DNA of 44,522 nt, from the NCBI GenBank assembly GCA_937891905.1, contig CALATT010000092.1:1-44522 (forward strand), read 5' to 3'. Of the stretch, positions 16,874 through 25,455 are shown one piece after another. The translations under genes and the position numbers were made by a program. Source of the DNA: an uncultured Bacteroidales bacterium (lineage in GTDB: Bacteria; Bacteroidota; Bacteroidia; Bacteroidales; Paludibacteraceae). The notes under the pieces were generated by a model that saw nothing but the letters and a program-made list of their open reading frames with translations, had not been told where the DNA came from and did no database searches. Within the stretch, counting starts at the first letter, position 1, and each line of letters opens with the position of its first letter.

Positions 16874-18400
16874 TTAGTCTTCTGCTTGGTTAATTTTCTC
16901 CTGTATATCAGCCAATTGTTTCTTGAGTTCGTCTATCTTGCGCTGCATATCATCCACCAGTTTATTGGCTGTTTTGCTCTTAGAAGTAAAGAAGAGGATA
17001 TTATTCTCAGCGGTCTTTATTTCTTGTTGGAGGTTATCGCGCATGCGGTAGAGTTTTTGCGCGTCATTCATATGCTCAAGTTTCTTAGCGAACTGTGCTT
17101 TTGCTGCTTCTTTGCGCTTTTGATAGTTCTCTCTCTCCACTTTTTTATTCTCTCGCATAGCATTGAAGAATTGGTCGCATGCGGCAGAGAATTGTTTCCA
17201 CAATTCATCAGAATATTTACGCGATACTACGCCTACCGCTTTCCACTCTACTTGCATTGTACGGAATTGCTCAGCTAATTCATTCCATTGAATACTTTCG
17301 TTTGCTTCTTGTGCAGCTTGTAGTTTAGCGAATGCTTCTTGTGCGCGCTCAATGAGTGTGCGTTTGGTTTGCAGATTGGCATTCAGTTGCTCACGCAGGT
17401 CTTTGAAATAAGCTGTTTTGGCATTGAAGAAAGCATCGCAGGCTGCGCGGTACTCGTCGTAGATCGACTGATTATATTTCTTTGGTGCAAAACCAATAGT
17501 GCGCCACTCGGTCTGTAGCGCTTGTATCTGTTCGCTTGCCTTGTCCCACTTTGTGGCCTCCACTTTTCCTTCAGCCTGCATAATAGGCGCCGCAATTGAG
17601 TTTATTTGCTCGATGATTGCTTGCTTTTTAGCAAGATTATCCTGCTCTTTCGCATGCAACTCATCAAAGTATGCTTGGTGTTTCTTATTGATGATTGTAG
17701 AAGCAGCTTTGAATCTATTCCATATGTCTTCTCGCAGTTCGCGTGCTACAGGTCCTATCTCAGCCCATTCGTCGTGTAACTGTTGCAGCGCACGACTGGC
17801 TTCTACTATATTCTCGTTATTCTGAAGTCTCTCTACTGCTTCGCAGAGAACAGTCTTCATTTCGAGGTTCTTCTTGAAATCGAGGTCGCGGAGCTCTATA
17901 TTGATCTTCACCAAATCATAGAACTGCTCTTGGTAGCGTTGGTATTCCTTGCGTAAGTCAGATAGTTTCTCTGCAGGCACAGCTCCTATGCTTTTCCACT
18001 CTGCTTGCAACTCACGCATGCGTTGGAGGTTACCCATCACGCTTTCCGCCTCACCTTCAGCGAGTGTTTTCACCTCTTCTATTATTTGCTGTTTGCGGCG
18101 GAGGTTCTCTGCTTGCTCTTTGGCTTGTGCTTCAGCAATCTCTGCCTTTTTGGTCTTATACTCAGCTAATAACGCGCGCAATTGCTCCTCAATGGCATCC
18201 ACTTCTGGTTTCCACTCTTCCAGTGCTTGCCCTGCCGCCTCAGCTGCATCCATAGCGGCTTTCTTAGCCAATTCCAACTCCTCGTGATAGAGACGATAGA
18301 ATTGATTTTTAATGTGATCAACTTGGTCTTTTACGGCCGTTACATCTTGCTCAATGAGCGTCTTGAGTTCCTCTACCAATTGTTGTCTTTGCTCTGACAT
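16874..18400 (-). CDS. DUF349 helical repeat protein
   Basis: 508 residues, nearly all alpha-helix with strong coiled-coil character. Four DUF349 repeats of about 70 residues each carry a conserved W in a pattern like LQAEWKSIG, LHDEWAEIG, LQTEWRTIG and MQVEWKAVG, spaced through the protein. The last 60 residues are a separate coiled coil. No signal or membrane segment, so cytosolic; molecular function unknown. I chose ATG at 18400 because an upstream in-frame TTG (18439) lies inside the -7 box. First gene of the operon with ftsE and sufE. Confidence 0.85.
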   Translation of the reverse strand: MSEQRQQLVEELKTLIEQDVTAVKDQVDHIKNQFYRLYHEELELAKKAAMDAAEAAGQALEEWKPEVDAIEEQLRALLAEYKTKKAEIAEAQAKEQAENLRRKQQIIEEVKTLAEGEAESVMGNLQRMRELQAEWKSIGAVPAEKLSDLRKEYQRYQEQFYDLVKINIELRDLDFKKNLEMKTVLCEAVERLQNNENIVEASRALQQLHDEWAEIGPVARELREDIWNRFKAASTIINKKHQAYFDELHAKEQDNLAKKQAIIEQINSIAAPIMQAEGKVEATKWDKASEQIQALQTEWRTIGFAPKKYNQSIYDEYRAACDAFFNAKTAYFKDLREQLNANLQTKRTLIERAQEAFAKLQAAQEANESIQWNELAEQFRTMQVEWKAVGVVSRKYSDELWKQFSAACDQFFNAMRENKKVERENYQKRKEAAKAQFAKKLEHMNDAQKLYRMRDNLQQEIKTAENNILFFTSKSKTANKLVDDMQRKIDELKKQLADIQEKINQAED

Positions 18401-18436
18401 ATACCTATCTATAATTTGGGATTTACTTTGCGGTTG

Positions 18437-18467
18437 CAAAGGTAATAAAAATATTTTATATATGCAA
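18437..18467 (-). promoter_or_regulatory. Sigma-ABfr promoter of the DUF349-ftsE-sufE operon
   Basis: Minus strand: TTG (18465-18467), 20 bp, TACCTTTG (18437-18444). The -33 box and most of the spacer belong to the dispersed repeat that starts at 18449. Confidence 0.85.
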
Positions 18468-18550
18468 ATATTTTAGTGAACTTATAAAGAAACAGAATGT
18501 TTTTTCTGTACTATTATGAATAATTGTGTGCTTTATGCTCGCATAATAGG
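18449..18550. repeat. Dispersed repeat, copy 1 (promoter-proximal, MITE-like remnant)
   Basis: 18449-18530 matches 42283-42364 at 80 of 82 positions, and weaker similarity continues to about 18546. Inside it CTATTATG and CATAATAG (ending near 18548) form an inverted pair with a 24-nt loop. The outer right-hand inverted arm seen in copy 2 is missing here. The intergenic stretch 18401-18672 contains only this repeat and two divergent promoters. Confidence 0.85.
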
Positions 18551-18610
18551 CTTATTTAGCCTTGATAATAAAAAAGAGAAATCTTTTTTTGAAGAAATAG
18601 TCGTGATTGC

Positions 18611-18641
18611 TTGCGTATGTGCAGTTTTTGTTGTATCTTTG
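18611..18641 (+). promoter_or_regulatory. Sigma-ABfr promoter of the prfB operon
   Basis: TTG (18611-18613), 20 bp, TATCTTTG (18634-18641). Predicted leader to the prfB ATG at 18673 is about 25 nt. Confidence 0.85.
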
Positions 18642-18672
18642 CACCCGATTTAGATTGGCAAATTATAGACTT

Positions 18673-19779
18673 ATGATAACCATAGAACAATTAAAAGATG
18701 TACAACAACGAGCAGATAAGCTCAAAGCATACCTGCAGATTGACGAGAAACGCATTCAGTTAGAGGAAGAAGAACTGCATACACAAGCACCAGGCTTCTG
18801 GGACGACGCCAAAGCTGCCGAAGCACAAATGCGAAAGGTAAAAGGCATCAAAAAATGGATTGACGGATACGAAGGCGTACGCGCTGCAGTGGAAGAATTA
18901 GCACTCGCTTTTGATTACTACAAAGAGGAATTAGTGACCGAAGACGAAGTGGATGCAGCCTACACACACGCTATGAACGAAGTGGAAGACTTGGAAATGA
19001 AGAATATGCTTTCACACGAAGAAGACCAAATGCCAGCCGTACTCAAAATCGTTTCAGGCGCCGGAGGCACCGAAGCACAGGACTGGGCAGAGCAACTCAT
19101 GCGTATGTATCAGCGTTACTGCGAGAAGCATGACTACAAAGTGAGCATCGCCAACCTACAAGAGGGCGATGAAGCAGGCATCAAGACCGTCACCTTTAAC
19201 ATAGAGGGCGATATGGCGTACGGTTACCTCAAGAGCGAGAACGGCGTACACCGCCTTGTGCGCGTCAGCCCATACAACGCACAAGGAAAACGAATGACCA
19301 GTTTTGCCAGTGTATTCGTCGTACCATTGATTGACGACACTATCGATATCCATGTGGACCCTTCAGCTATCAGTTGGGATACCTTCCGTTCTTCTGGTGC
19401 AGGAGGACAGAATGTGAACAAAGTGGAGTCCGGCGTGCGTCTGCACTATAAATTCATCAACCCACTCACCAACCAACCAGACGAGATAGTGATTGAGAAC
19501 ACCGAGACGCGTGACCAGCCCAAGAACCGCGAGAACGCCTTGCGTCACTTGCGTTCACAACTATACGAGTTGGAATTAGAGAAAAGACGCCAAGCAGCCG
19601 CTAAAGTGGAGGCAGGCAAGAAGAAGATTGAATGGGGAAGCCAGATACGCAGTTATGTCTTCGACGACAGACGCGTGAAGGACCACCGCACCAACTACCA
19701 AACAAGCAATGTGAATGCTGTCATGGATGGCGACATCGACGCATTCATCAAAGCATACCTCATGGAATTCCCAGATTAA
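18673..19779 (+). CDS. prfB: Peptide chain release factor 2
   Basis: 368 residues. GGQ catalytic tripeptide is present in SSGAGGQNVNKVESG. The stop-codon reading loop is SPY (LVRVSPYNAQGKR) where the textbook RF2 motif is SPF. The gene is read straight through: at the place of the classic +1 programmed frameshift (after LKAYL) the sequence continues in frame with CAG ATT GAC and no internal stop. RF2 releases peptides at UGA and UAA. ATG at 18673 is chosen because an upstream frame extension overlaps the promoter. First gene of a six-gene plus-strand operon. Confidence 0.95.
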   Translation: MITIEQLKDVQQRADKLKAYLQIDEKRIQLEEEELHTQAPGFWDDAKAAEAQMRKVKGIKKWIDGYEGVRAAVEELALAFDYYKEELVTEDEVDAAYTHAMNEVEDLEMKNMLSHEEDQMPAVLKIVSGAGGTEAQDWAEQLMRMYQRYCEKHDYKVSIANLQEGDEAGIKTVTFNIEGDMAYGYLKSENGVHRLVRVSPYNAQGKRMTSFASVFVVPLIDDTIDIHVDPSAISWDTFRSSGAGGQNVNKVESGVRLHYKFINPLTNQPDEIVIENTETRDQPKNRENALRHLRSQLYELELEKRRQAAAKVEAGKKKIEWGSQIRSYVFDDRRVKDHRTNYQTSNVNAVMDGDIDAFIKAYLMEFPD

Positions 19780-19790
19780 TATAAAAAAAC

Positions 19791-19822
19791 AAACTAGTGA
19801 ACTAGTAAACTAGCAAACTCAT
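19791..19822 (+). repeat. Octamer tandem array before the C1 peptidase gene
   Basis: Four phased 8-bp units: AAACTAGT, GAACTAGT, AAACTAGC, AAACTCAT. They fill the gap between prfB and the ATG at 19824. Confidence 0.8.
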
Positions 19823-19823
19823 T

Positions 19824-21053
19824 ATGAAAAAACTTTTTTTATCAATAGCCGTAATGGCAATGAGCGCAACTATGTTTGCGCAAGCAGATAGTACCAAGGT
19901 ACAAAGTGACAAAGGACAAAGTACAAAGGATACCATTGAGGGATTTGTATTCACCACCATCGATAGCATAGCTATCACACCTGTGAAAGACCAAAACCGC
20001 AGTTCTACCTGTTGGGCCTTCTCTACCCTTGGTTACCTCGAGAGCGAGTTGCTCCGCATGGGCAAAGGTGTATATGACCTAAGCGAGATGTTCGTAGTGA
20101 GCAAGACCATGATGGACCGCGCCACCTACCAAGTGCGTATGTACCACGAGGCCAGTTTCTCTCCTGGCGGTTCGGCATACGATGTGATCTACTGCATGAA
20201 GCACTACGGATTAGTACCACAGTCCGCTATGCCTGGTATTCAGTACGGTTGGTCAGCAGCCGACTCCCTACCCGTTCATAACGAGCTGGACGCAGTGGCA
20301 AGCGGATATGTGAATGGATTGAAGAAGATGAAAAAACTAACTCCTGTATGGAAGAAAGGTTTGCAAGCCATCTACGACACCTATTTAGGCGCATGCCCTG
20401 AGGAGTTTGAATACAACGGCAAGACCTATACCCCGAAGACCTTCGTGCAGATGTTAGGACTAAACGCAGACGATTATGTATCCATCACCAGTTATACACA
20501 CCATCCTTTCTACGAGACTTTTGCACTCGAAGTGCCCGACAACTGGCGTATGGACCAGATGTACAACTTGCCTATCGACGAGATGATGCAAGTGATCGAT
20601 GAGGCATTAGCCAAAGGTTACACTCTCGCATGGGCTGCCGATGTATCCGAATTAGGATTCACACGCAAAGGTATCGGTGTAGTGCCTGACGCAGACAAAG
20701 GCGCAGACCTCACAGGTAGCGACATGGCGCATTGGTTGGGAATGAGCAACGATAAGAAGAAAGAAGAACTCACCAAGAAACCACTCCCTGAGAAAACAAT
20801 CACCCAAGAGATGCGTCAACAAGCATACGACAACTGGGAGAACACCGACGACCACGGTATGCAGATTTTCGGTATTGCCAAAGACCAAAACGGCAAGAAA
20901 TACTACATGATCAAAAACTCATGGGGTACTGCCAAATCGAAATACAAAGGTATTTGGTATGTAAGTGAAGCCTTCATGCGCTACAAAACCAATGATGTGC
21001 TCGTACACAAGAATGCTATACCAAAAAACATTCGCAAGAAATTAGGTATTTAG
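19824..21053 (+). CDS. Exported C1-type peptidase (aminopeptidase C / bleomycin hydrolase family)
   Basis: 409 residues with a signal peptide (KKLFLSIAVMAMSATMFAQA). Catalytic triad is visible: Cys63 in STCWAFS, His344 in TDDHGMQIFG, Asn365 in KNSWG. Family members such as PepC are cytosolic in Firmicutes; Bacteroidota often carry exported versions, and here a periplasmic role in peptide trimming is likely. The linker just after the signal peptide (residues about 25-36, KVQSDKGQSTKD) is encoded by a heptamer-like array (19899-19927). It starts 44 nt after prfB and ends 1 nt before the next gene. Confidence 0.9.
   Translation: MKKLFLSIAVMAMSATMFAQADSTKVQSDKGQSTKDTIEGFVFTTIDSIAITPVKDQNRSSTCWAFSTLGYLESELLRMGKGVYDLSEMFVVSKTMMDRATYQVRMYHEASFSPGGSAYDVIYCMKHYGLVPQSAMPGIQYGWSAADSLPVHNELDAVASGYVNGLKKMKKLTPVWKKGLQAIYDTYLGACPEEFEYNGKTYTPKTFVQMLGLNADDYVSITSYTHHPFYETFALEVPDNWRMDQMYNLPIDEMMQVIDEALAKGYTLAWAADVSELGFTRKGIGVVPDADKGADLTGSDMAHWLGMSNDKKKEELTKKPLPEKTITQEMRQQAYDNWENTDDHGMQIFGIAKDQNGKKYYMIKNSWGTAKSKYKGIWYVSEAFMRYKTNDVLVHKNAIPKNIRKKLGI
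19899..19927 (+). repeat. Heptamer-like array inside the C1 peptidase gene
   Basis: Units GTACAAA, GTGACAAA (8 bp), GGACAAA, GTACAAA. They encode the polar linker after the signal peptide, where length changes would be tolerated only in multiples of three. Confidence 0.65.
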
Positions 21054-21054
21054 T

Positions 21055-21435
21055 ATGCTAACTATCACCGAATTATCTAAAGGCATCTACAAAGACCGCG
21101 GCAGTAAGTTTCTTGCTTTTGCAGAACCCATCGCTGACGAAGAAGCAGCCAAAGCGCGCATCGCATGGTATAAGAAAAAATACCACGACGCACGCCATGT
21201 ATGCTATGCTTATCGATTAGGTGCTAATCTATGGCGAACCAAAGATGATGGCGAACCGCATGGCACAGCCGGAGCGCCCATCCTTCGCTCTATCGATGCA
21301 CGCAAATTAGATTATGTATTGGTAGTCGTAGTGCGTTATTTCGGTGGCACATTGTTAGGTACAGGCGGACTGATGGTTGCCTACCGAGAAGCAAGCAAAG
21401 CGGCATTGGACGCTGCACAAACAATCGAAAAATAA
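21055..21435 (+). CDS. YigZ / IMPACT family protein, N-terminal domain only
   Basis: 126 residues. The UPF0029 domain is complete: SKFLAFAEPI, KYHDARHVCYAYRLG, DDGEPHGTAGAPIL, and VVVVRYFGGTLLGTGGL. Typical YigZ proteins are about 200 residues with a second, C-terminal domain (DUF1949); here the stop comes directly after the first domain, so this is a short form. Cytosolic, function poorly defined; the eukaryotic relative IMPACT regulates GCN2. It follows the peptidase gene by 1 nt and precedes the acyltransferase by 1 nt. Confidence 0.85.
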   Translation: MLTITELSKGIYKDRGSKFLAFAEPIADEEAAKARIAWYKKKYHDARHVCYAYRLGANLWRTKDDGEPHGTAGAPILRSIDARKLDYVLVVVVRYFGGTLLGTGGLMVAYREASKAALDAAQTIEK

Positions 21436-21436
21436 T

Positions 21437-22435
21437 ATGGCAAACAAACAATTCAAACATATTCGCGCATACCGCACAGGATGGTTATTGGCTATTCTGG
21501 ATTGGATTATCGCAGCGCCTATCCTATTAATATGGCAGCGCAAGACATCTAAAAGCCTCACATTAGACTATTTAGGCGACCGCAAGCAGATAGAGAAAGA
21601 TATCAAACATGGTGCTTTCTTCATGACCAACCATCGGGATATCGTCATGGATTCTGCTTGGCTCTCCTTGCTATTACGCAAACGCTATTTCATTCGCCCA
21701 TTCATCGGCATCGGTAACAACCTATTCGCAAAGAAATGGATTGAACACCTCGTTCGTTTCAATCGTTGCTTCGCTGTCATCCGTAATGGCGGCGCTCATG
21801 CACAATTGGAGAACGCACACACCTTATCCGCCTACATAGCACACCTACGCCAGCAAGGTAAGTCTATTTGGCTCGCACAACGCGAAGGAAGAGCCAAAGA
21901 TAGCAACGACCTTACGCAACCCTCTGTGCTGCATATGCTGACCATCAATAACGATGATTTCTTCCAAGCCATCAAAGACCTCAACATATGCCCCGTGAGT
22001 ATCACATACGAATACGACCCTTGCGATTACCTCAAAGCGCGAGAGATGCAACTCAAACGCGATAATCCTAAATGGCGAAAAAGAAAACGCGATGATGTGG
22101 AATCCATGGTAACGGGTATCAAAGGTCAGAAAGGACGCGTGGTCTATCGCCTCACACCAAGCATCAACCCAGAAATAGATCAATTACTCGCGCAACACCC
22201 CGAATACCAAACACTTCCACTGAGCGAGAAAACACAAATCGTTTGTCGCATAATAGACAGACATATTCACTTAGGATACGAGATCTATGAGCGTGGCACG
22301 GAATTTGAACAATATATTGAAAGCCGCTTACAACTAATAGACATTCCGAATAAGGACGACGCATACCTGCGCGAACGACTATACGAGATGTACGAAAATC
22401 CCGTGAAGAACTATCAAGCGGCACTAACGAAATAA
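21437..22435 (+). CDS. Glycerol-phosphate acyltransferase-like protein
   Basis: 332 residues. A hydrophobic segment near residues 15-35 (LLAILDWIIAAPILLIW) is followed by the acyltransferase motif MTNHRDIVMDSAW, where the usual H-x4-D spacing is H-x5-D, and by AQREGRAKDSNDLTQPSV, the acceptor-binding block. The family transfers acyl chains from acyl-ACP or CoA to glycerol-phosphate backbones at the inner membrane. ATG at 21437 lies 1 nt after the previous stop; an open frame further upstream runs inside the YigZ gene and is rejected. coaD follows 10 nt later, so the operon joins lipid and CoA metabolism. Confidence 0.8.
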   Translation: MANKQFKHIRAYRTGWLLAILDWIIAAPILLIWQRKTSKSLTLDYLGDRKQIEKDIKHGAFFMTNHRDIVMDSAWLSLLLRKRYFIRPFIGIGNNLFAKKWIEHLVRFNRCFAVIRNGGAHAQLENAHTLSAYIAHLRQQGKSIWLAQREGRAKDSNDLTQPSVLHMLTINNDDFFQAIKDLNICPVSITYEYDPCDYLKAREMQLKRDNPKWRKRKRDDVESMVTGIKGQKGRVVYRLTPSINPEIDQLLAQHPEYQTLPLSEKTQIVCRIIDRHIHLGYEIYERGTEFEQYIESRLQLIDIPNKDDAYLRERLYEMYENPVKNYQAALTK

Positions 22436-22445
22436 AAAGACAACT

Positions 22446-22895
22446 ATGAAAAGAGCTATTTTTCCCGGTTCATTCGACCCTTTTACCTTGGGTCACTATG
22501 ACTTAGTGAAGCGAGGACTGGCATTGTTTGACGAGATCATCATTGGTATCGGTCGTAACAGCACCAAAAAAGACACTTTCCCTATCCGCGAACGCGAGGA
22601 AGCTATTCGTAAGATCTTCAAAGACGAACCACGCATCAAAGTGGCCATCTATGATTGTTTAACCGTAGATTTCGCCCAAGAGCAACAAGCATCATTCATC
22701 TTACGAGGAATCCGCTGCGTAGAGGACTTCGAATACGAGCGCAATATGGCCGAAGCCAATAAACAATTAGCAAACATAGAGACGGTTATCTTATACACTC
22801 GCCCAGAGTACGCACATATCTCTTCTACACTCGTGCGAGACCTATATGCCTACGGCAAGGATGTGAGTGCATTTTTACCAAATGAACTGAGATAA
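22446..22895 (+). CDS. coaD: Phosphopantetheine adenylyltransferase
   Basis: 149 residues. GSFDPFTLGH (nucleotidyltransferase motif) near the start and SSTLVRDL near residue 130 are intact; RGIRCVEDFEYERNMAEAN is the family signature. It makes dephospho-CoA from 4'-phosphopantetheine and ATP, the fourth step of CoA synthesis. It starts 10 nt after the acyltransferase and ends 16 nt before the S41 protease, with a short TTTACAA/TGTACAA repeat in the gap. Confidence 0.96.
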   Translation: MKRAIFPGSFDPFTLGHYDLVKRGLALFDEIIIGIGRNSTKKDTFPIREREEAIRKIFKDEPRIKVAIYDCLTVDFAQEQQASFILRGIRCVEDFEYERNMAEANKQLANIETVILYTRPEYAHISSTLVRDLYAYGKDVSAFLPNELR

Positions 22896-22911
22896 TTTAC
22901 AATGTACAAAG

Positions 22912-24534
22912 ATGAATAAGCGAAAAAGTATAATATATATTTTCTGTGCATTCGTATTACTTCCTATACATGCACAAGAGCGACAAAAGACCACCCGAGC
23001 CAACGAAAGCATTAACATCTTCACCGATGTGATGCGTCAGGTGGATGTCAATTATGTGGACACACTCGATTATGAGTCGCTGACCGAAACGGCTATCAAC
23101 GCTATGCTGCGTAAGATAGACCCATACACCATTTACTACCCTAAGAAAAACGACCGTGACCTACGGATGATGACCACAGGTAAATACGGCGGTATAGGTA
23201 GTATTATCCAGCAAAGACCTGCGCCCACTAAAACCAAAGGAGATAAGAAACCATCCAAGGACTCCTTGTGGACCTACGCCGTGAACCCCTACGAAGGTAA
23301 ACCCGCGCAGCGCGCAGGCGTCAAAGCTGGCGATCGTATTCTATCTATTGACGGCAAGACCACACAAGGACTTACCGTGAGCGAAGTAAGTAATAACCTA
23401 CGAGGAGTACCCGGCACAACCGTCGTATTGGAGATTGAGCGCGAAGGAGTGGCCAAACCATTCAAAATAGAGATAGTACGCGAAGACATCCACATGGACC
23501 CAGTGAGTTACTACACACTCATAGACGCCGACACACTCAGCACACCTGTAGGGTATATCAGTTTTGATGAGTTTACAGAAGGTTCGGCGCAGGCGTTTAG
23601 CAACGCATTGGACGACCTCTATTATAACCAAGGCGCACGCAAACTCATTATTGACCTACGCGGTAATGGAGGAGGCATAGTGGACGAGGCTATTCAATTG
23701 GTCAACCTCTTCGTGGATAAAGACATCACTATCGTAGAGACAAAAGGCAAGACAGCCAATAGTAATCGTACCTACAAGACCCGCAATACACCTCGCTACA
23801 AAGACCTACCATTGGTAGTATTGGTCAATAAGAGTTCTGCGAGCGCAAGCGAGATTGTCTCGGGTGCATTACAAGACCTCAAGCGTGCTACCATCATTGG
23901 TCAACGCACTTTCGGTAAAGGTTTGGTTCAGAATGTGCGCCCCATAGTGTATGGCGGGCACATCAAAGTGACTACCAGCAAATACTACCTGCCCTCTGGT
24001 CGTTGCATCCAAGCAATCGATTATAGCGAGCGCCAGAAGGGACACGAACTGAAGAAAGACACAGCCGGAGGTATCATGCCAGATATAGAAATAAAAGATA
24101 GTTCCAAAGTGGATATATGCTATTCGCTATACATAGACAATTATTTCTTCGATTACGCCACACGCTATTATCGTTTGCACGATAGCATAGCACACCCAGA
24201 GGTGTTTGAATTGACAGCCGCAGATATTAATGATTTCTGTAGCTATTTGGAGGAACGCGAATTTAGTTATGAGACAGAGACCAGCAAATTCTTTGCCGAT
24301 ATGCTCCGCATGGCAGAGAACGAAGATATAGACTCCACTACCTTTGCTCAGTTAAAAGCCTTCGAACCTATACTCAAACCCGATTTCCGCGCGGCTATTG
24401 AGCGTAATATAGACGAGGTGAAGCAACTCTTAGGCAGCGAGATTGTACTGCGCTATTATTACCAAAAAGGACAAGCCGCATACCAATTACGGTTTGATAA
24501 AGAACTGGAAAGAGCATTGCAAGAATTGAAGTAA
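22912..24534 (+). CDS. S41 family C-terminal processing protease
   Basis: 540 residues with a signal peptide (ending near PIHAQE). A PDZ domain spans about 85-190 (RAGVKAGDRILSIDGKTTQGLTV) and the S41 catalytic domain follows: serine in NKSSASASEIVSGALQD and lysine in RTFGKGLVQN. The C-terminal 130 residues are helical. Such proteases cut near the C-termini of periplasmic proteins. Last gene of the prfB operon, followed by a strong hairpin. Confidence 0.93.
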   Translation: MNKRKSIIYIFCAFVLLPIHAQERQKTTRANESINIFTDVMRQVDVNYVDTLDYESLTETAINAMLRKIDPYTIYYPKKNDRDLRMMTTGKYGGIGSIIQQRPAPTKTKGDKKPSKDSLWTYAVNPYEGKPAQRAGVKAGDRILSIDGKTTQGLTVSEVSNNLRGVPGTTVVLEIEREGVAKPFKIEIVREDIHMDPVSYYTLIDADTLSTPVGYISFDEFTEGSAQAFSNALDDLYYNQGARKLIIDLRGNGGGIVDEAIQLVNLFVDKDITIVETKGKTANSNRTYKTRNTPRYKDLPLVVLVNKSSASASEIVSGALQDLKRATIIGQRTFGKGLVQNVRPIVYGGHIKVTTSKYYLPSGRCIQAIDYSERQKGHELKKDTAGGIMPDIEIKDSSKVDICYSLYIDNYFFDYATRYYRLHDSIAHPEVFELTAADINDFCSYLEEREFSYETETSKFFADMLRMAENEDIDSTTFAQLKAFEPILKPDFRAAIERNIDEVKQLLGSEIVLRYYYQKGQAAYQLRFDKELERALQELK

Positions 24535-24540
24535 GCATAC

Positions 24541-24574
24541 AATTAGAGCCGCATTACGCGGCTCTAATTATTTT
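24541..24574. terminator. Terminator between the S41 protease and the SDR gene
   Basis: Perfect 12-bp stem AATTAGAGCCGC (24541-24552) and GCGGCTCTAATT (24558-24569) with loop ATTAC, then ATTTT. It separates two converging operons and could act in both directions. Confidence 0.92.
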
Positions 24575-24582
24575 ATTATTCA

Positions 24583-25410
24583 TTATTTTTGGAAACGACC
24601 CACATACTTAATAGCGAGGAATACCAACCAATCGGGGGTGTGCTTGAGGATAGGCGTAGCCAACCAATTGATGAAGCCCGGTGTGTCTGCTTTCTTATTG
24701 CGGAACATATTCTTTAAGGCGCGCTTCACTAATTTCTCTGGAGGAATAGAGACGGTAAGCGCCACCGCTAACTTACGCAAATGAGGTGCCAATCCAAAGA
24801 GCGCTGTATCCACGGCTCCAGGAGCCATCACTGTAATACCCACATTCTTGGGTTTGAACTCATACCAAATAGACTTGGAGAAATTATAGATGAATGCTTT
24901 GGTAGCATTATATGTCTGAATACCTGGCATTGCCATCCATGCGGACATACTACTCATATTCAATATATATCCGCGCATGCGCTTACGCCCGCATATGCGT
25001 TGTTGAGCCTCCTCTTCTGTTAGTTCGCGATTGATCATATCTTCTCCGAAAAGGCGGGTCATCTTAGCCACTGTGATCATATGCAATTGGAGCATAAGTT
25101 CAATGCGCTTCATAGAAGTATCGCAATAGGGATTGAAGAAGAAAACACCCGCATTATTGATGAGAATATCCACCACTAATTGGTTCTCGCGGCAATAAGC
25201 ATGTAATTGTTCCGCTGCGTCTGGTTGCGACAAATCCGCATAGTGCGCAATAGTCTTCACGCCATATTGCTGCGCTAATTCAGCAGCCACTTGCTGCAAT
25301 TCCTGTTCTTGGTTACTAACGAGCAAGAGATCGCAATGGTAGTCGCGTGCTAACTGAGTAGCATACTGCAGTCCAATACCACTACTGGCACCTGTTACTA
25401 ATGCAAGCAT
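24583..25410 (-). CDS. Short-chain dehydrogenase, candidate hydroxysteroid dehydrogenase
   Basis: 275 residues from ATG 25410. TGASSGIG cofactor loop (residues 7-14), NNAG, catalytic Ser in MSSMS, Tyr and Lys in YNATK. The C-terminal extension is hydrophobic and basic (PDWLVFLAIKYVGRFQK), suggesting membrane association. An in-frame ATG at 25425 would add five residues, but these come from the heptamer array, so the native start is probably 25410. Third gene behind the 5-alpha-reductase and OYE genes; by analogy with the gut Bacteroidales bile acid cluster it may oxidise or reduce a steroid hydroxyl (3-beta-HSDH role). The family is certain, the substrate is inference. Confidence 0.8.
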   Translation of the reverse strand: MLALVTGASSGIGLQYATQLARDYHCDLLLVSNQEQELQQVAAELAQQYGVKTIAHYADLSQPDAAEQLHAYCRENQLVVDILINNAGVFFFNPYCDTSMKRIELMLQLHMITVAKMTRLFGEDMINRELTEEEAQQRICGRKRMRGYILNMSSMSAWMAMPGIQTYNATKAFIYNFSKSIWYEFKPKNVGITVMAPGAVDTALFGLAPHLRKLAVALTVSIPPEKLVKRALKNMFRNKKADTPGFINWLATPILKHTPDWLVFLAIKYVGRFQK

Positions 25411-25413
25411 AGA

Positions 25414-25455
25414 GTTATTTACCATTTACCTTTTACTATTTGGAATTAGCCATTT
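25414..25455 (-). repeat. Heptamer array at the OYE-SDR junction
   Basis: Six phased units on the minus strand: AAATGGC, TAATTCC, AAATAGT, AAAAGGT, AAATGGT, AAATAAC. The first three encode the last residues and stop codon of the OYE gene; the fifth contains an in-frame ATG for the SDR gene. Confidence 0.85.
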
